A stretch of 64,000 nucleotides of DNA from Prorocentrum cordatum (GCA_963575745.1 CAUYUJ010018623.1:112001-176000), one strand, 5' to 3'. Counted from the stretch's first letter, positions 1 to 9,039 are shown. Notes: generated from the letters alone by a model not told the origin. Numbers and translations: made by a program.

Positions 1-8
1 ACCAAAGG

Positions 9-810
9 TGGGACATTGTGCGCGCCTGGGCGCCACAGGAGATGCACTACCTCCGCGAGCTGACGGACGCCTGGAAAGACAATTCTTTGGACGAGGAGAA
101 TTATTGGCTTTGCAACGCCTGGCCCAACTTGATTCCCGATGCCTCTGGCGCGCTGCGTGTGGAGTGCCTGCCCCGGGATCATCCCGGATGGGGCCCCCTG
201 CGCGAGGTGTTCGGAATCAACAGCATCCCAGAATTATTGAAGCACTTGTTCAACAAGCACGACGGGAAGGTCAGAGTTGTTCGGTACTCCGGCTGGACGC
301 GTCTGCAGCACAAGTGCGTGACTCATCCTCGAGTCTGGCATTCCCAGTTCGCCAGGACCGAGAGTTCGCTGAGTTTTTTGTATTGGAGAGACAAGACAAA
401 CTGGCTCGAGTGGCACGACGTTGACAGGATTCTCAACGAGCAGCCTGACGGCCAGACGACGCTGCTCCGTCGTGCTCCCGCTGCCACCTGGCGCGCCTCC
501 TGGGATGTTCGAGGTGGACATGCGATTGGGACAAGTCGTGACGCTCGCACAGATGTTCGCTCTGGGCGCAGAGTACTGCACTGCCTACGACATGTACAAA
601 CTGTACATGGATCTGCCCATCCTCGTCCACAAGCACAAGAGGGAGAATCATATCGACCGAGAGCGCAGGCAAGACTCGACAGCTGTCCATGCCGAACAAA
701 GGGGCCAGGACGAAGTGAGCGCGAGCGCAATGACTTCCAGCTGCCTCTGGCGCTTCTTTCCTTTCAGAACGCACTGCCTTCCAGCTGCATCTGGCGCTCC
801 TTTTCCTTAG
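9..810 (+). CDS. Gene B copy 0: unknown family, 5' end outside window, frameshifted
   Basis: The function is not recognised. This is one of three paralogues in the window; the others are at 2436-3157 and 4882-6871. The reading frame is open from position 9 and begins WDIVRAWAP, so the true start lies upstream of the window. Shared blocks are a Leu-Cys-x-Ala-Trp-Pro region near 110-125, LLKHLFNKHDG near 240-265, a Trp-His-x-Gln-Phe-Ala-Arg-Thr block near 335-365, and a C-terminal block LGQVVTLAQMFALGAEYC followed by YDMYKLYMDLPILVH near 520-635. The N-terminal part is in frame 3 and the C-terminal part in frame 1. The change falls at 480-495, where a degenerate GCTGCCTCTGGCGC motif carries one extra base. 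The tail ends PAASGAPFP and a stop at 808-810. It may be a pseudogene, or the break may hide an intron. Confidence 0.5.
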
Positions 811-860
811 CGGCGGCGCCCTGGACTGCTTCGCGGTTTCTGTTCCGCGCGCTCGCGAGA

Positions 861-928
861 AAAATCTTGCTCGTGCTGCTGTTGCTGTTGCTGCTGCTCC
901 TCAATGCTGTTCAGGCTGCTCCTCACTG

Positions 929-973
<45 letters not shown>

Positions 974-1076
974 CCTCCTCCATGCTGCTGCTGCTGCTCC
1001 TCAGTGCTGCTGAGCTGCTGCTGCTGCTGCTCCTCCTTCTCTCCTGCTCCTCCCGCTCTTCGCCTCCTCGCTCATT
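861..1076. repeat. CTG/CTC-rich simple repeat
   Basis: The tract is rich in CTG and CTC triplets, with a near-pure CTG run at about 928-972. It is open in several frames on both strands, giving poly-Leu, poly-Ala or poly-Ser/Gln translations that have no other coding support. The stretch 811-1406 otherwise holds a few GCTGCCTCTGGCGC motifs (around 792, 1242 and 1272) and no convincing gene. Confidence 0.85.
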
Positions 1077-1406
1077 CTCCTGTTGCAGGCCTCTCCTGTC
1101 CTTCCGCCGTCCTCGCTCCTTTGGTCGCAGCGTTTGTAGGCTCGAGCCGCTCGACCGTGCAGCTGCGGCCGCGCCTGGCCCCTGGCTGCCGCCCTCGCGC
1201 GTGTCGCCCGCGTCATCGTGGGGAAGCGTGGCCAGAGGTCGGCTGCCTCTAGCGCCGGGGACTGTGACTTGGCTGCCTCTGGCGCCGAGGACGACGACCT
1301 GACCAGCCGTGTGCTTCGGTGAAAGAGGGGACACCCAGCAAGAGATTATGTTAAGCCGCCGCTCCAGCATTTCCAACCGTCGGACGGACTCGGTGCTGGT
1401 ACCCTC

Positions 1407-2351
1407 GTGCACTCCGTGCGATGTGGGTTTTACTCGCGGACGAGGTTCGGGAAGTTTGCTGGCGATTTAGTTTTGATTCCCATGTCTCGGAGAGTTCCTC
1501 CGTACGTCCAGCCAGTGCTCGGAGAGTCCGCGTTGCTCGTGTATGATACCGGGCCACTTGCCTACCCAGAGCACTGTGCGATGCAGCACGCGATGAGTGT
1601 TGACCGCATGGGCGCTCTTGCGGCGACGCATCCTCTCGCGGCGACGCTCTTATCCCATGTGAAGCTGGGGTGGAGCGAGAGGGTGCGAGATAGTCGAGGC
1701 CGCGCAAACGATGGCTTCGACCAGAGCCCCTACCACCTTTCAGTCAGTTTGGCAGGCTACGGGGGTGGCAAGACCCTTTACATGGGCCGTGCCACGAAGG
1801 GTGTTCGTGACAAGGACATGTTTGGTCTCTGGTGGCATCCGACGGGTCCAGACTGGAATGACACGCACATCAGGGCTGCTCGGCAGCTTTTCTTCGACGT
1901 CTGCGAGCTGGATGTCGAGAGTGTCTTTCCAATGGACGAGGGCGATGGGCCGTCGGCTGGCGGCGACCCCGCAGCTGCCTCTGGCGCGCTCGCGGGATCA
2001 GGCGGCGAGGGGCCCACGGAGGTGGAGCGGAAGGAGACTGTACGTCGGGCGCCTACGTGTCTGGTCGACTTGGAGGAAAGCCATTCCGCGAAAGAGTCCG
2101 ACTCTGCGGAGGAGGACAACTCCGACAGCTCTGCCAACGACAGCAGCCATGGGAGCAAAGCGGACCGCGACGGCTCTGCCAGGGAAGACGCTGCCTCTGG
2201 CGCAGAAGGTGGTGCTGCCTCTGGCGCAATGCCTGCTGCTGTTTCTCCTGCTGCCTCTGGCGCAACGCGGATTAAGGTCAAAGAAGTTCATTTTGCGACT
2301 TTCCGAGGTTGGGCAAAGGAAGCAGAAACTTGGCATTGCAGTGAAACATGA
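1407..2351 (+). CDS. Gene A copy 1: unknown protein with AASGA repeats
   Basis: The family is not recognised. The ORF opens with GTG; the first ATG in frame is at 1482 (MSRRVPPYVQ). Residues before that ATG still look protein-like, so the start is uncertain. The middle contains the block QSPYHLSVSLAGYGGGKT and then FGLWWHPTGPDW, which is shared with the second copy at 4198-4875. The C-terminal third is low complexity, acidic and Ser-rich, and carries four exact copies of the motif read as AASGA at 1974, 2190, 2214 and 2250. Gene B copy 1 follows within about 90 bases, as gene B copy 2 follows gene A copy 2, so A and B form a repeated pair. AGYGGGKT formally fits a P-loop pattern, but the paralogue lacks it. 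Confidence 0.55.
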   Translation: MHSVRCGFYSRTRFGKFAGDLVLIPMSRRVPPYVQPVLGESALLVYDTGPLAYPEHCAMQHAMSVDRMGALAATHPLAATLLSHVKLGWSERVRDSRGRANDGFDQSPYHLSVSLAGYGGGKTLYMGRATKGVRDKDMFGLWWHPTGPDWNDTHIRAARQLFFDVCELDVESVFPMDEGDGPSAGGDPAAASGALAGSGGEGPTEVERKETVRRAPTCLVDLEESHSAKESDSAEEDNSDSSANDSSHGSKADRDGSAREDAASGAEGGAASGAMPAAVSPAASGATRIKVKEVHFATFRGWAKEAETWHCSET

Positions 2352-2435
2352 CGAAGAGGAGGCGACGTCACGTCTCGCGCCTCATGGTGATGTTGCACCA
2401 GGGATGCTCTCCTTCTCCGGAGCCTCTAGATATCA

Positions 2436-3157
2436 TCAACGGCATCAGGCACTTCAACGACAAGCTCAAAAACGAGCGGTGGGACATTGTGAGGGCCTTC
2501 GCGACGTAGAAGTTGCATTATTTGGCTTTTTTCAGGGTGCATTTCGACGTTCCTCTCGACGAGAAGTGTTGGCTTACCAGCGCCTGGCCACACTCGAAAC
2601 GCGCCTCTGCCGGTGATCCGCATGTCATGTGCTTGCCGCGGCATTCAGAAGATTCACCCTCGTGGATGGTGCTTCGCGATATTTTAAAGATCGGCACCGT
2701 TCCCCACTTCTTGAAGCACTTGTTCAACAAACACGACGGGGAGGTCAGACTCATCCAGGACTTCGGCTGGAAGCATCTCGAACCTACTCACGCTCTACAT
2801 CCTCGCTTCTGGCATCCCCAGTTCGCAAGGACCGCGGAGGCGCGGATCTGGCTGTCCAATCGGACATCCGACAAAAGCCTCACGTGGAGGCAGGCTGGGT
2901 GGGTTCTGGACAAAGATGGTGGCCAGACGACGCTGCTCCCTCGGGCCCCCACGCCCCCCTGGAGACCCGCTGCCTCTGGCGCGAGGGCTCCTTGGAAGGA
3001 TGACTTCGATGTGGAGATCCGAGTTGGGCAAGTCGTCGCGCTCGCCCATTTGTTCTACCTGGGCGCACAGTTATGCAGTGCTTTTGACATGTACAAATTG
3101 TACATGGATCTCCCGATCCTTGTCCACAGGCAAAGGCGGGAGTCGAACCAAGCTTGA
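2436..3157 (+). pseudogene. Gene B copy 1, interrupted by one in-frame TAG
   Basis: This is a paralogue of the ORF at 9-810. Homology begins upstream of the first usable start: the frame reads DIINGIRHFNDKLKNERWDIVRAFAT, then TAG at 2507-2509, then KLHYLAFFR. Copy 0 has CAG (Gln) at that place, so one C-to-T change explains the stop. From 2513 the frame is open to 3157 and keeps all family blocks: LKHLFNKHDGEV, HPRFWHPQFARTAEAR, GQTTLL, RVGQVVALAHLFYLGAQLC and the ending DMYKLYMDLPILVH. Unlike copies 0 and 2, the central motif (2969-2982, read AASGA) does not disturb the frame. It may be a young pseudogene, or the first exon may be spliced around the stop. Confidence 0.5.
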
Positions 3158-3199
3158 GACCCCGCGACCCGGAAATGCATCCAGAAGGAGTGAGCGGGA

Positions 3200-3520
3200 G
3201 TCTCCTTGCCTCTGGCGCTGATGCGCTTCCACGCAGCATTCGCTTGCACGCTGCCTCTGGCGCTGATGCCCTTTCACACAACAGTGGCTTGCAGGCTGCC
3301 TGTGCCGCTGCCTTCGTTTGGCGTAGGGTTCTCCAGACTAGGGCTCCGTACTAGGTGCTCTGGACTGCGCCGCTGGTGCGCAGCGCGCCGCGGGGGAGGA
3401 AACAACAAAAAAATGGGCTCATGCTCTGCCGCTGCTGCCAGCTGCTGGTACTGCTGCTGCTCCGCCTCCTCCAGCTGCTGCTCCTGTTGTTGCTGCTGCT
3501 CCTCCTCCTGCAAGCCGCTG
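3200..3520 (+). repeat. Dispersed repeat, copy 1 (downstream of gene B copy 1)
   Basis: The segment starts with the motif followed by GATGCCCTTTCACACA and a GGCTTGCAGGCTGCC block. It continues through TCGTTTGGCGTAGGGTTCTCC and a GCCGCGGG block, and ends in TGCTGCCAGCTGCTG followed by CTG/CTC triplets. The same order of blocks recurs at 8300-8545 and, shortened, at 3968-4095. It follows the stop of gene B copy 1 by about 40 bases, so it could be a shared 3' flanking or untranslated region copied with the gene. Confidence 0.7.
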
Positions 3521-3537
3521 CCCCTGCTGCCGCTGCA

Positions 3538-3860
3538 AGCAGCAGGAGAGGCTGGAGGAGCACGGCGCTGGGGGAAACGCGACGGGAAGCAGGTGCCCCC
3601 TGGGTTCGCGCAGAGGCTCAACCACGCGAGGTTCTCGCAATACCAATAGCCCGCGACTCCAAGGGTTGCCGAGCCAACCGCGGGCGCACCCGCACGTCGC
3701 GACGCCAAGGGTGCGCCAGTGGTTGGCTCGGCAACCCTTGGAGTCGCGGGCTATTGGTATTGCGAGAACCTCGCGTGGTTGAGCCTCTGCGCGAATCCAG
3801 GGGGCACCTGCTTCCCCTTGCGTTTCCCCCAGTGCCGTGCTCCTCCAGCCTCTCCTGCTG
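3538..3860. repeat. Long inverted repeat with a 17-base loop
   Basis: The left arm, 3538-3691, is nearly the reverse complement of the right arm, 3709-3860, over about 150 bases with only a few mismatches. The spacer is 3692-3708. Shared blocks include GGGAAGCAGGTGCCCCCTGG, GAGGTTCTCGCAATACCAAT and AGGGTTGCCGAGCCAACC on the left, each mirrored on the right. RNA from either strand would fold into a very long hairpin. No transposase or terminal repeats were seen. It could be a foldback element, a source of small RNA, or a local inverted duplication. Confidence 0.9.
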
Positions 3861-3967
3861 CCGCTGCTCTTGTTGCTCCTCCGCCTCCTCCAGCCTCTCC
3901 TCCTGCTGCTCCTCCACCCTCATGCTCCTCCGCCTCCTCCAGTCTCTCCTGCTGCTGCTCTTTCTCC

Positions 3968-4095
3968 CCCGCAGGCTGCCTCTGGCGCTGATATCCGTTC
4001 GCGCAGCAATGGCTTGCAGGCTGCTGCTGCCAGCTGCTGCTACTGTTGCTGCTCCGCCTCCTCCAGCTTCTCCTGCTGCTGCTCGTGTTGTTGGT
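3968..4095 (+). repeat. Dispersed repeat, shortened copy
   Basis: It matches the beginning (motif, GATATC, a CGCAGCAATGGCTTGCAGGC block) and the end (TGCTGCCAGCTGCTGCTAC and CTG/CTC triplets) of the repeat at 3200-3520, but lacks the middle. The neighbouring 3860-3967 is CTC/CTG-rich low-complexity sequence. Confidence 0.6.
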
Positions 4096-4197
4096 GCTGC
4101 TGCTGCTGGTCTCCTCGTCATCCACCTGCTCTTCCCGCAAGTCCGTGGCGTTTGCCGGCTCGAGCGGGGACGGCGCGAACGCGGCGCGTTAGCCGCG

Positions 4198-4875
4198 ATG
4201 GGTCGCCGCGGCGCGGAGAAGGCTGCCTCTGGCGCGCGTTCTTCTGCGGTGGATGACTTCGCCGTGGCGTCGGCAGCCGAGTCCTGGAGGTCCTGGCGAG
4301 AAGTACATCCCGTCCGACCTGGTGGCCCCGTTAATTTCCGGCATGGTGGACGGCCAACCAAAAACGGCCAGAGGCCTTGGTGCGCGTACACCAGTTACTC
4401 AAATGGCAAGGTCGTCCAGGAATGGTGGACGACGCCGTTCCTCGTGCTTATTCACGAGGTGACCACGATGATAGGTAACCGCGGTGTTGAGACAACGCTG
4501 CAAAAATGTTGCGTCGCTGCCTCTGGCGCGGGGCCAGAGACGCACATACGCCGGGCGGACATCTACAGGATCGCGTCTATGGCCAGGAGCCACCCCATGG
4601 TCTGTCATGCGCGGCGTGGACCCAACGACAAAGACCAACACCTAGAGAAGAAGGACACATTTCGTCGCGCAGAAAAATAGCACCAGTCTCCATTTGATCT
4701 GCACCTGTCGGTGGCGTCCCGCGTGGAGATGATCGTCGGGTGCTCTGTCAACGGGGCCGCCAAAACTGCGCGTGATGACCCTGCTGCTCATGGGCTGGTC
4801 GGTTTGTGGTGGAAGCCTGCTCGTCAGGCGAAGCTCTCGCCGGAGCAAGAGGATGTGGCCCCGGCAGTCTTTTGA
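4198..4875 (+). pseudogene. Gene A copy 2, interrupted by in-frame TAG
   Basis: The ATG at 4198 opens a frame that starts MGRRGAEKAASGARSS and has exact motifs at 4222 and 4516, both read as AASGA. A TAG stands at 4678-4680. The same frame then continues HQSPFDLHLSVASRVEMIVG and on through GLVGLWWKP to a stop at 4873-4875. This downstream part matches QSPYHLSVSLAGY...FGLWWHP of gene A copy 1, so the TAG interrupts homologous coding sequence. The N-terminal half does not clearly resemble copy 1. The gene ends seven bases before the ATG of gene B copy 2, repeating the A-B order. Confidence 0.45.
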
Positions 4876-4881
4876 GACTTG

Positions 4882-6871
4882 ATGGAAGGCGACCATCGAG
4901 TGCCAGAAATATACGCCCACGAGTTTCACGCTCTTCCAAACGTCTCCGCTGCCTCTGGCGCGTCCGCTGCCTTTGCCGCGCCCGCTGGCTCTGGCGCGTG
5001 CGCCGCTCCTGCTGCTGCTGCTGCAGCTGCTGCCGTTGCTGCTCCTGCGGCAGCTCCTGCTGCGCCAGCTGCTCCTGCGCCAGCTGCAGCTGCTGCGGTT
5101 GTTGCAGCTCCTGCGCCAGCTGCAGCTGCTGCTCCTGCTGCGCCAGCTGCTCCCGCGGCAGCTCCAGCTCAGTTCCCGCCGCTGCCGCCGGGGCTGCCGC
5201 AGGCGGCGCCACCGCCTGCCGCGGCGCCGCCGCAGGCGCCGCCGCCTGCGGCGCCTCAGAAGGCGGCGCCGCCGCTTGCCGCGGCGACTTCACAGAATAC
5301 CAGCACCGCTGCCTCTGGCGCGCGTGTCATGCCACCCCAGCATGTGGCACCGCTGGCATCGGTGAGCGCCGCCAACGCTGCTAGCTCGCCGCCGCCGCCG
5401 CGGCCGGCCGCCAGCTCGCCGCCGCCGCCGCCAGGGCAGCCTCCTGCGAGTGCCGCGCCTGCTGCTGCTGCTGCCGCCGCGCCGCTCCTGCCTGCCTCTC
5501 GCGGCTATGCTGCGCCTTCGGTAGCGACGGCCTCGGGCAGCGCGATCGCGGCGCCTCCGCCTGCAAGCCAGTCGATGGACACGACGCGACGGGGGAGACA
5601 CGAGGAGCGGACAGAAGAGCGGCGGACGAGGATGCGTTCCGAAAGCCAGCCGAGACCGACCGAGGCGGATCTGTCTGCCGTTTCTGGCGCATCTGCTGCC
5701 TCTGGCGCATCAGAATCAGGGGACGAGTCAGAGGTTGGCGCATCAGAATCAGGGGACGAGTCAGAGGTTGGTGTCTCTGGCGACCTCGACTTTGTTGCTG
5801 GTGTCACCGACGACCCCGGTTTGGTGTCACTGACGACTCCTCTGTCTGAGCCGGCCTTGTCGCGATTGCCCGAGGCTCAAAGGGCCGAGCTACGCGCGGT
5901 CTACCGATCGGACAGGCCTAGGGAGTACCATTTCGTCGGCAATTGGGCGAGTTGGGAAGCGAACGCAAGAGCTCTGGTCCGAAACTGGCAAATGCCGCAG
6001 CTCCAGGACGCAAGCGGCCATGCGCTTCTGCGCCGGCTCGACCATTTCTGCGAGCCGGTCCCTACGCTGGGGCAGTTTTTCCACGGCATGCCCCACCGAA
6101 ACGACAACCCAGACAACGCGGGGCAGATGTGGGACGTCGCGCGCGCGCTGGCCTCCAAGAAACAACACTACAAGAAGCGGCTCCAGCAGGCCCTGTGGCG
6201 TGACGCTGCCTCTGGCGCGCCTGTCGCTGCCTCTGGCGCGCCCTTCGCCGACGCATGCCCGAATGCCGTGCTCGGCGACGGGTGGGCGGCGCTCGCGCCA
6301 GAGGCCTTCGAGCAATCGAAGCGCCTAGCCGGCATTCCCAGCGACGAAAGGTACGTCCACCACATCCTCGAGAAGCACGGCGGCGAGGCGCGGCACTGGG
6401 GGGCCCGCGCATGGATCGAGGTGGACTCTGGCCACATCGCGATGCTCTTCCACGTCAATTTCTGGCATCGCCAGCTAGTCAAGACCGAGCGGGCGCGTGA
6501 GTTTCTGGTCTGGGCGAATGCGAGAAAGGGAGACGGAATTCCTGCCTCTGGAGGACATCAACACGGTCCTGCACGTGGAGGATGGCGAGACCTACGTTCT
6601 CAAGCGTGTCATCCGCGACGTCACCTCTGCCTCTGGCGAGACGTGGTACATCAGGGCGGGCAATTACGTAACACTTGCGGAGCTGTTCGACTCCGGGTGC
6701 CGCCTTTGCTCCTGCCGCTACCTGTGCACGTTGTACCTCCGACAACCGATGTTCGTGCACAGGAAAGGGCACAGCCGGTCGCAGTCGGAGCAGGTTGGTA
6801 TCAACAGGAATGCCCGGCGCCTCCAGTTTGTGGAGACAGGGAGATGGCGCCTGCCCCGGCGGCCAGGGTGA
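4882..6871 (+). CDS. Gene B copy 2: Ala/Pro-rich N-terminus plus gene B domain, frameshifted
   Basis: The function is not recognised. A long N-terminal extension of about 240 residues is rich in Ala, Pro and Gly. It is followed by a charged stretch and a duplicated 11-residue acidic block (5707-5772). The gene B homology region begins near 6280: GDGWAALAPEAF, HILEKHGGEARHW, and NFWHRQLVKTERAREFLVW near 6460-6515. The frame moves by +1 between about 6510 and 6540. The C-terminal part then reads LEDINTVLHVEDGETYVLKR, a motif copy read SASGE at 6627, NYVTLAELFDSGCRLCSC and LYLRQPMFVHRKG, and stops at 6869-6871. Exact motifs at 4948, 5308, 5695, 6205 and 6226 are all in the AASGA frame. The frameshift may be decay or an unrecognised intron. 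Confidence 0.55.
5707..5772 (+). repeat. 33-bp tandem duplication inside gene B copy 2
   Basis: Two adjacent near-identical 33-base units each encode ASESGDESEVG. They start directly after a motif copy (5695-5708), so the motif may have taken part in the slippage. Confidence 0.9.
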
Positions 6872-7109
6872 GAGCGCGGCACTGCTGGGTCGCTGCCTCT
6901 GGCGCGTCTTTGCGACACTTACTTACTTCTGCCCTAGCTGCCTCTGGCGCTTCCTTACTTCTGCGCGCAGCGCGTCGCTGCTGAGCACGCTCGCCTGCGC
7001 ACGGGCGAAAGGAAAAAAGCAGCCGACGTCATCGCCGACATCGTCCTCGTCGTCGTCATCGCCACTCGCATCATTGTGCTCTCTGTGCGTTGTGCTCTCT
7101 GTGTAATTT
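6872..7109 (+). other. Intergenic stretch with two motif copies and GTC/CAT-rich sequence
   Basis: The stretch contains exact motifs at 6892 and 6937 and a short (TCG/TCA)-rich tract near 7025-7070. I see no convincing gene in it. Confidence 0.5.
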
Positions 7110-7478
7110 TTGTTTTCCTGTTTACTGTTCTCTTGGTGTTGTTTGATTTCTCGCTTGGTGTTTGGCTCACTTCTTATTATGGTCGCGTTAAGTTTCCTCC
7201 TGGTCGTGTTTAGTGTTTTCCTGGTCGTGATTAGTTTTCTACTTGTCGTGTTTGGCTTTCCTATGGTAGTGTTTTGTTTTCTCTTGGGTTCTGCTTCGTT
7301 TTCTCCTGGTCGTGTTTAGTTATTTCCTATGGTCGCGTTTAGTTTTGTCCTGGTCGTGTTTAGTTTTACCCCGGTCGTGTTTAGTTTTCTCCTGGTCGTG
7401 TTTCGTTTTCTCATGGTCGAGTTGGGTTTGTCCTGGGTCGCGCTTAGTTTCCTCGTGTTCGCGTAGTGTTCCTGACAG
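7110..7478 (-). repeat. 21/42-bp satellite, minus orientation, degenerate array
   Basis: Degenerate 21-base units of the type GTCGTGTTTAGTTTTCTCCTG run through the segment. This is the reverse complement of the units found after 9765. It is the most divergent array in the window and probably the oldest edge. Confidence 0.8.
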
Positions 7479-7613
7479 ACAATCCATGCCCAGCTCGACG
7501 TCGTCTTTTGGGATCAAGTCACGCAAGCGCGCTGACCTTGGCATCGCTTACCGCTGGCCTCTCGCGGCTCTTCTTCTGCTCCAGCTTTCCCTCCTCGCGC
7601 AGGCGCCCGCGCC

Positions 7614-8000
7614 ATGGGGCACGCGCGAACGTCTGCTGGCGGCTGCGGCTCCGCCGCCGCAGAGTACGACGCGCGCATCCAGGAGAATCAGCAGATGGCT
7701 TTGGCGCTCGCAGAGAAGGAGCTGGAGATCCGCAAGCTCAAGGAGGATAAGTCGGAGTACAAACGCAAGTACGAAGATCTGACTTCGACTCTGAAGGCGC
7801 CGGCGGACGGCGTCGGGAACGCGGCGCTGCCTGCTGAGGCTGCCGTCGCTGCCTCCGGCGCGCGCGCGCAGGGCAAGAACGACAAGAAGGGCGACTTCCA
7901 GGACAAGAACTTCCCGCTGAAGGCCCACCGCCAGGCGAAGCCAGTGGTCGCGGACAGCTCCGGGAAGATCCACGAGAAGGTCGAGGGCCCTAACGCTTGA
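7614..8000 (+). CDS. Small coiled-coil-like ORF of unknown function
   Basis: The ORF encodes 128 residues from ATG. Residues about 20-62 are highly charged with heptad-like spacing (AEKELEIRKLKEDKSEYKRK), suggesting a short coiled coil. A motif variant near 7850 is read as AASGA, in the same frame as in genes A and B. The C-terminal part is Lys-rich. It has no recognised domain. Its strand and motif agree with the A/B genes upstream, which supports coding, but it could be an exon of a larger gene. The following 8001-8300 is GC-rich, with one exact motif at 8097 and no convincing gene. Confidence 0.4.
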   Translation: MGHARTSAGGCGSAAAEYDARIQENQQMALALAEKELEIRKLKEDKSEYKRKYEDLTSTLKAPADGVGNAALPAEAAVAASGARAQGKNDKKGDFQDKNFPLKAHRQAKPVVADSSGKIHEKVEGPNA

Positions 8001-8299
8001 CGCCTACGCCTGAAACGCGAATGGCACCGTCGCAACAAGGCAAACAGGGCGGCTCTCAGTGGACCAGGATCAGGACTTGTTCCAGCCATCGGAGACGCTG
8101 CCTCTGGCGCGCGCCGCGCTGACGACAGCTGCGGCGCAAGTTCTGCGAGGGCACAGGGCAGCGCGGGTGGGGGATGTTCAAGTGCAAGCGGCGGTGCAGC
8201 GGCAGCGGCTGCGGAGGAGGAGGACCGCCGCGACGACGAGGAGACGGCCCCCGAAGAGCCACGCAGCAAGAAGATGAATAACCGCACCGGGATCGTCGA

Positions 8300-8545
8300 C
8301 TGATCCAGGCTGCCTTTGGCGCTGATATCTTTTCACACAGAAATGGCTTGCAGGCTGCCTCTGACGCTTCCCTCGTTTGGCGCAGGGTTCTCCGCCAGAC
8401 TCGGGGCCCCGTATCAGCTAGGTGCTCTCTGCGCCGCTGGCGCAGCGTGCCGCGGGAAAAAAGGAACGCTCATGCTCTGCCGCTGCTGCCAGCTGCTGCT
8501 ACTGCTGCTGCTCCGCCTCCTCGAGCTTCTCCTGCTGCTGCTCTG
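8300..8545 (+). repeat. Dispersed repeat, copy 2
   Basis: It carries the same block order as 3200-3520: motif variant, GATATCTTTTCACACAG, GGCTTGCAGGCTGCC, TCGTTTGGCGCAGGGTTCTCC, a CGCGGGAAAAAAGGA block, CATGCTCTGCCGCTGCTGCC and CTG/CTC triplets. The two copies are on the same strand about 5 kb apart. Three more motif copies follow at 8552-8624; 8625-8860 holds nothing recognised. Confidence 0.7.
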
Positions 8546-8859
8546 CGACACACTGCCTCTGGCGAGGATGACGCAGAGTAGGCGACGCACTGCCTCTGGC
8601 GTGCCACAACGCTGCCTCTGGCGCGCCCCTTGCCACGCGAGTGGTCCCTCGAGCACTCGCTTCCGAGAGGGGCCTGGTGGCATCGGCTCTGAGGGGTGAA
8701 TTCTCGCATGAAGGTTGTCGCAGAAGTTTTTTGACTCTCACTTTTGGCCGCGCGTGACGTCCATGCGCGGAATTCTCGGCTCGGACAAAGTGATGTCGGC
8801 CCCGCTGCTGCCATCGCCGCAGGTCTCGCCAGTCACGATCTCCTCTCGATACCGTCCCC

Positions 8860-9036
8860 GACGACTCTCCGACTCCCGGACGACTTCCCGACGACTCCCC
8901 GACTCTCCGACTCTCCGACTTCCCGACTCCCCGACTCCCCGACCGAGTCCCCGACTCCCCGACTCTCCGATTCCGACTCTCCGACGACTCCCCGACTCCC
9001 CGATTCCCCGACTTCCCCGACTTCCCGACTTCCTAC
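8860..9036 (+). repeat. CCGACT-type minisatellite
   Basis: Short units such as CCCGACTC, TCCGACTC and CCGACTTC are repeated head to tail and lead directly into the minus-oriented 21/42-bp satellite. Confidence 0.85.
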
Positions 9037-9039
9037 GGT

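Larger units (their letters stand above)
740..8624 (+). repeat. Cluster 1 of the 14-base GCTGCCTCTGGCGC motif
   Basis: By eye I find 20 exact copies, starting at 740, 1272, 1974, 2190, 2214, 2250, 2969, 3250, 3975, 4222, 4516, 4948, 5308, 5695, 6205, 6226, 6892, 6937, 8097 and 8611. About a dozen near-copies also occur, for example at 792, 1242, 3207, 5690, 6627, 7850, 8310, 8356, 8552 and 8589. All lie on the + strand. Chance alone predicts far less than one exact copy in 64 kb. Copies inside well-supported ORFs are all read in the Ala-Ala-Ser-Gly-Ala frame; others lie between genes. A short GCC-TCT-GGC mini-palindrome sits at the core. Confidence 0.85.

Noticed and set aside
904-1412. Poly-Leu, poly-Ala and Ser/Gln-rich ORFs over the CTG tract on both strands
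   Set aside because: Pure triplet-repeat translation, with no non-repetitive coding on either side in the same frame.
1779-1802. P-loop AGYGGGKT in gene A copy 1
   Set aside because: It fits the pattern formally, but the paralogue at 4198-4875 lacks it and no Walker B or other nucleotide-binding motifs are visible.
6296-6307. Reverse-complement copy of the AASGA motif (GCGCCAGAGGC)
   Set aside because: Only 11 bases agree and the context is coding. It is the only candidate on that strand, so it is treated as coincidence.
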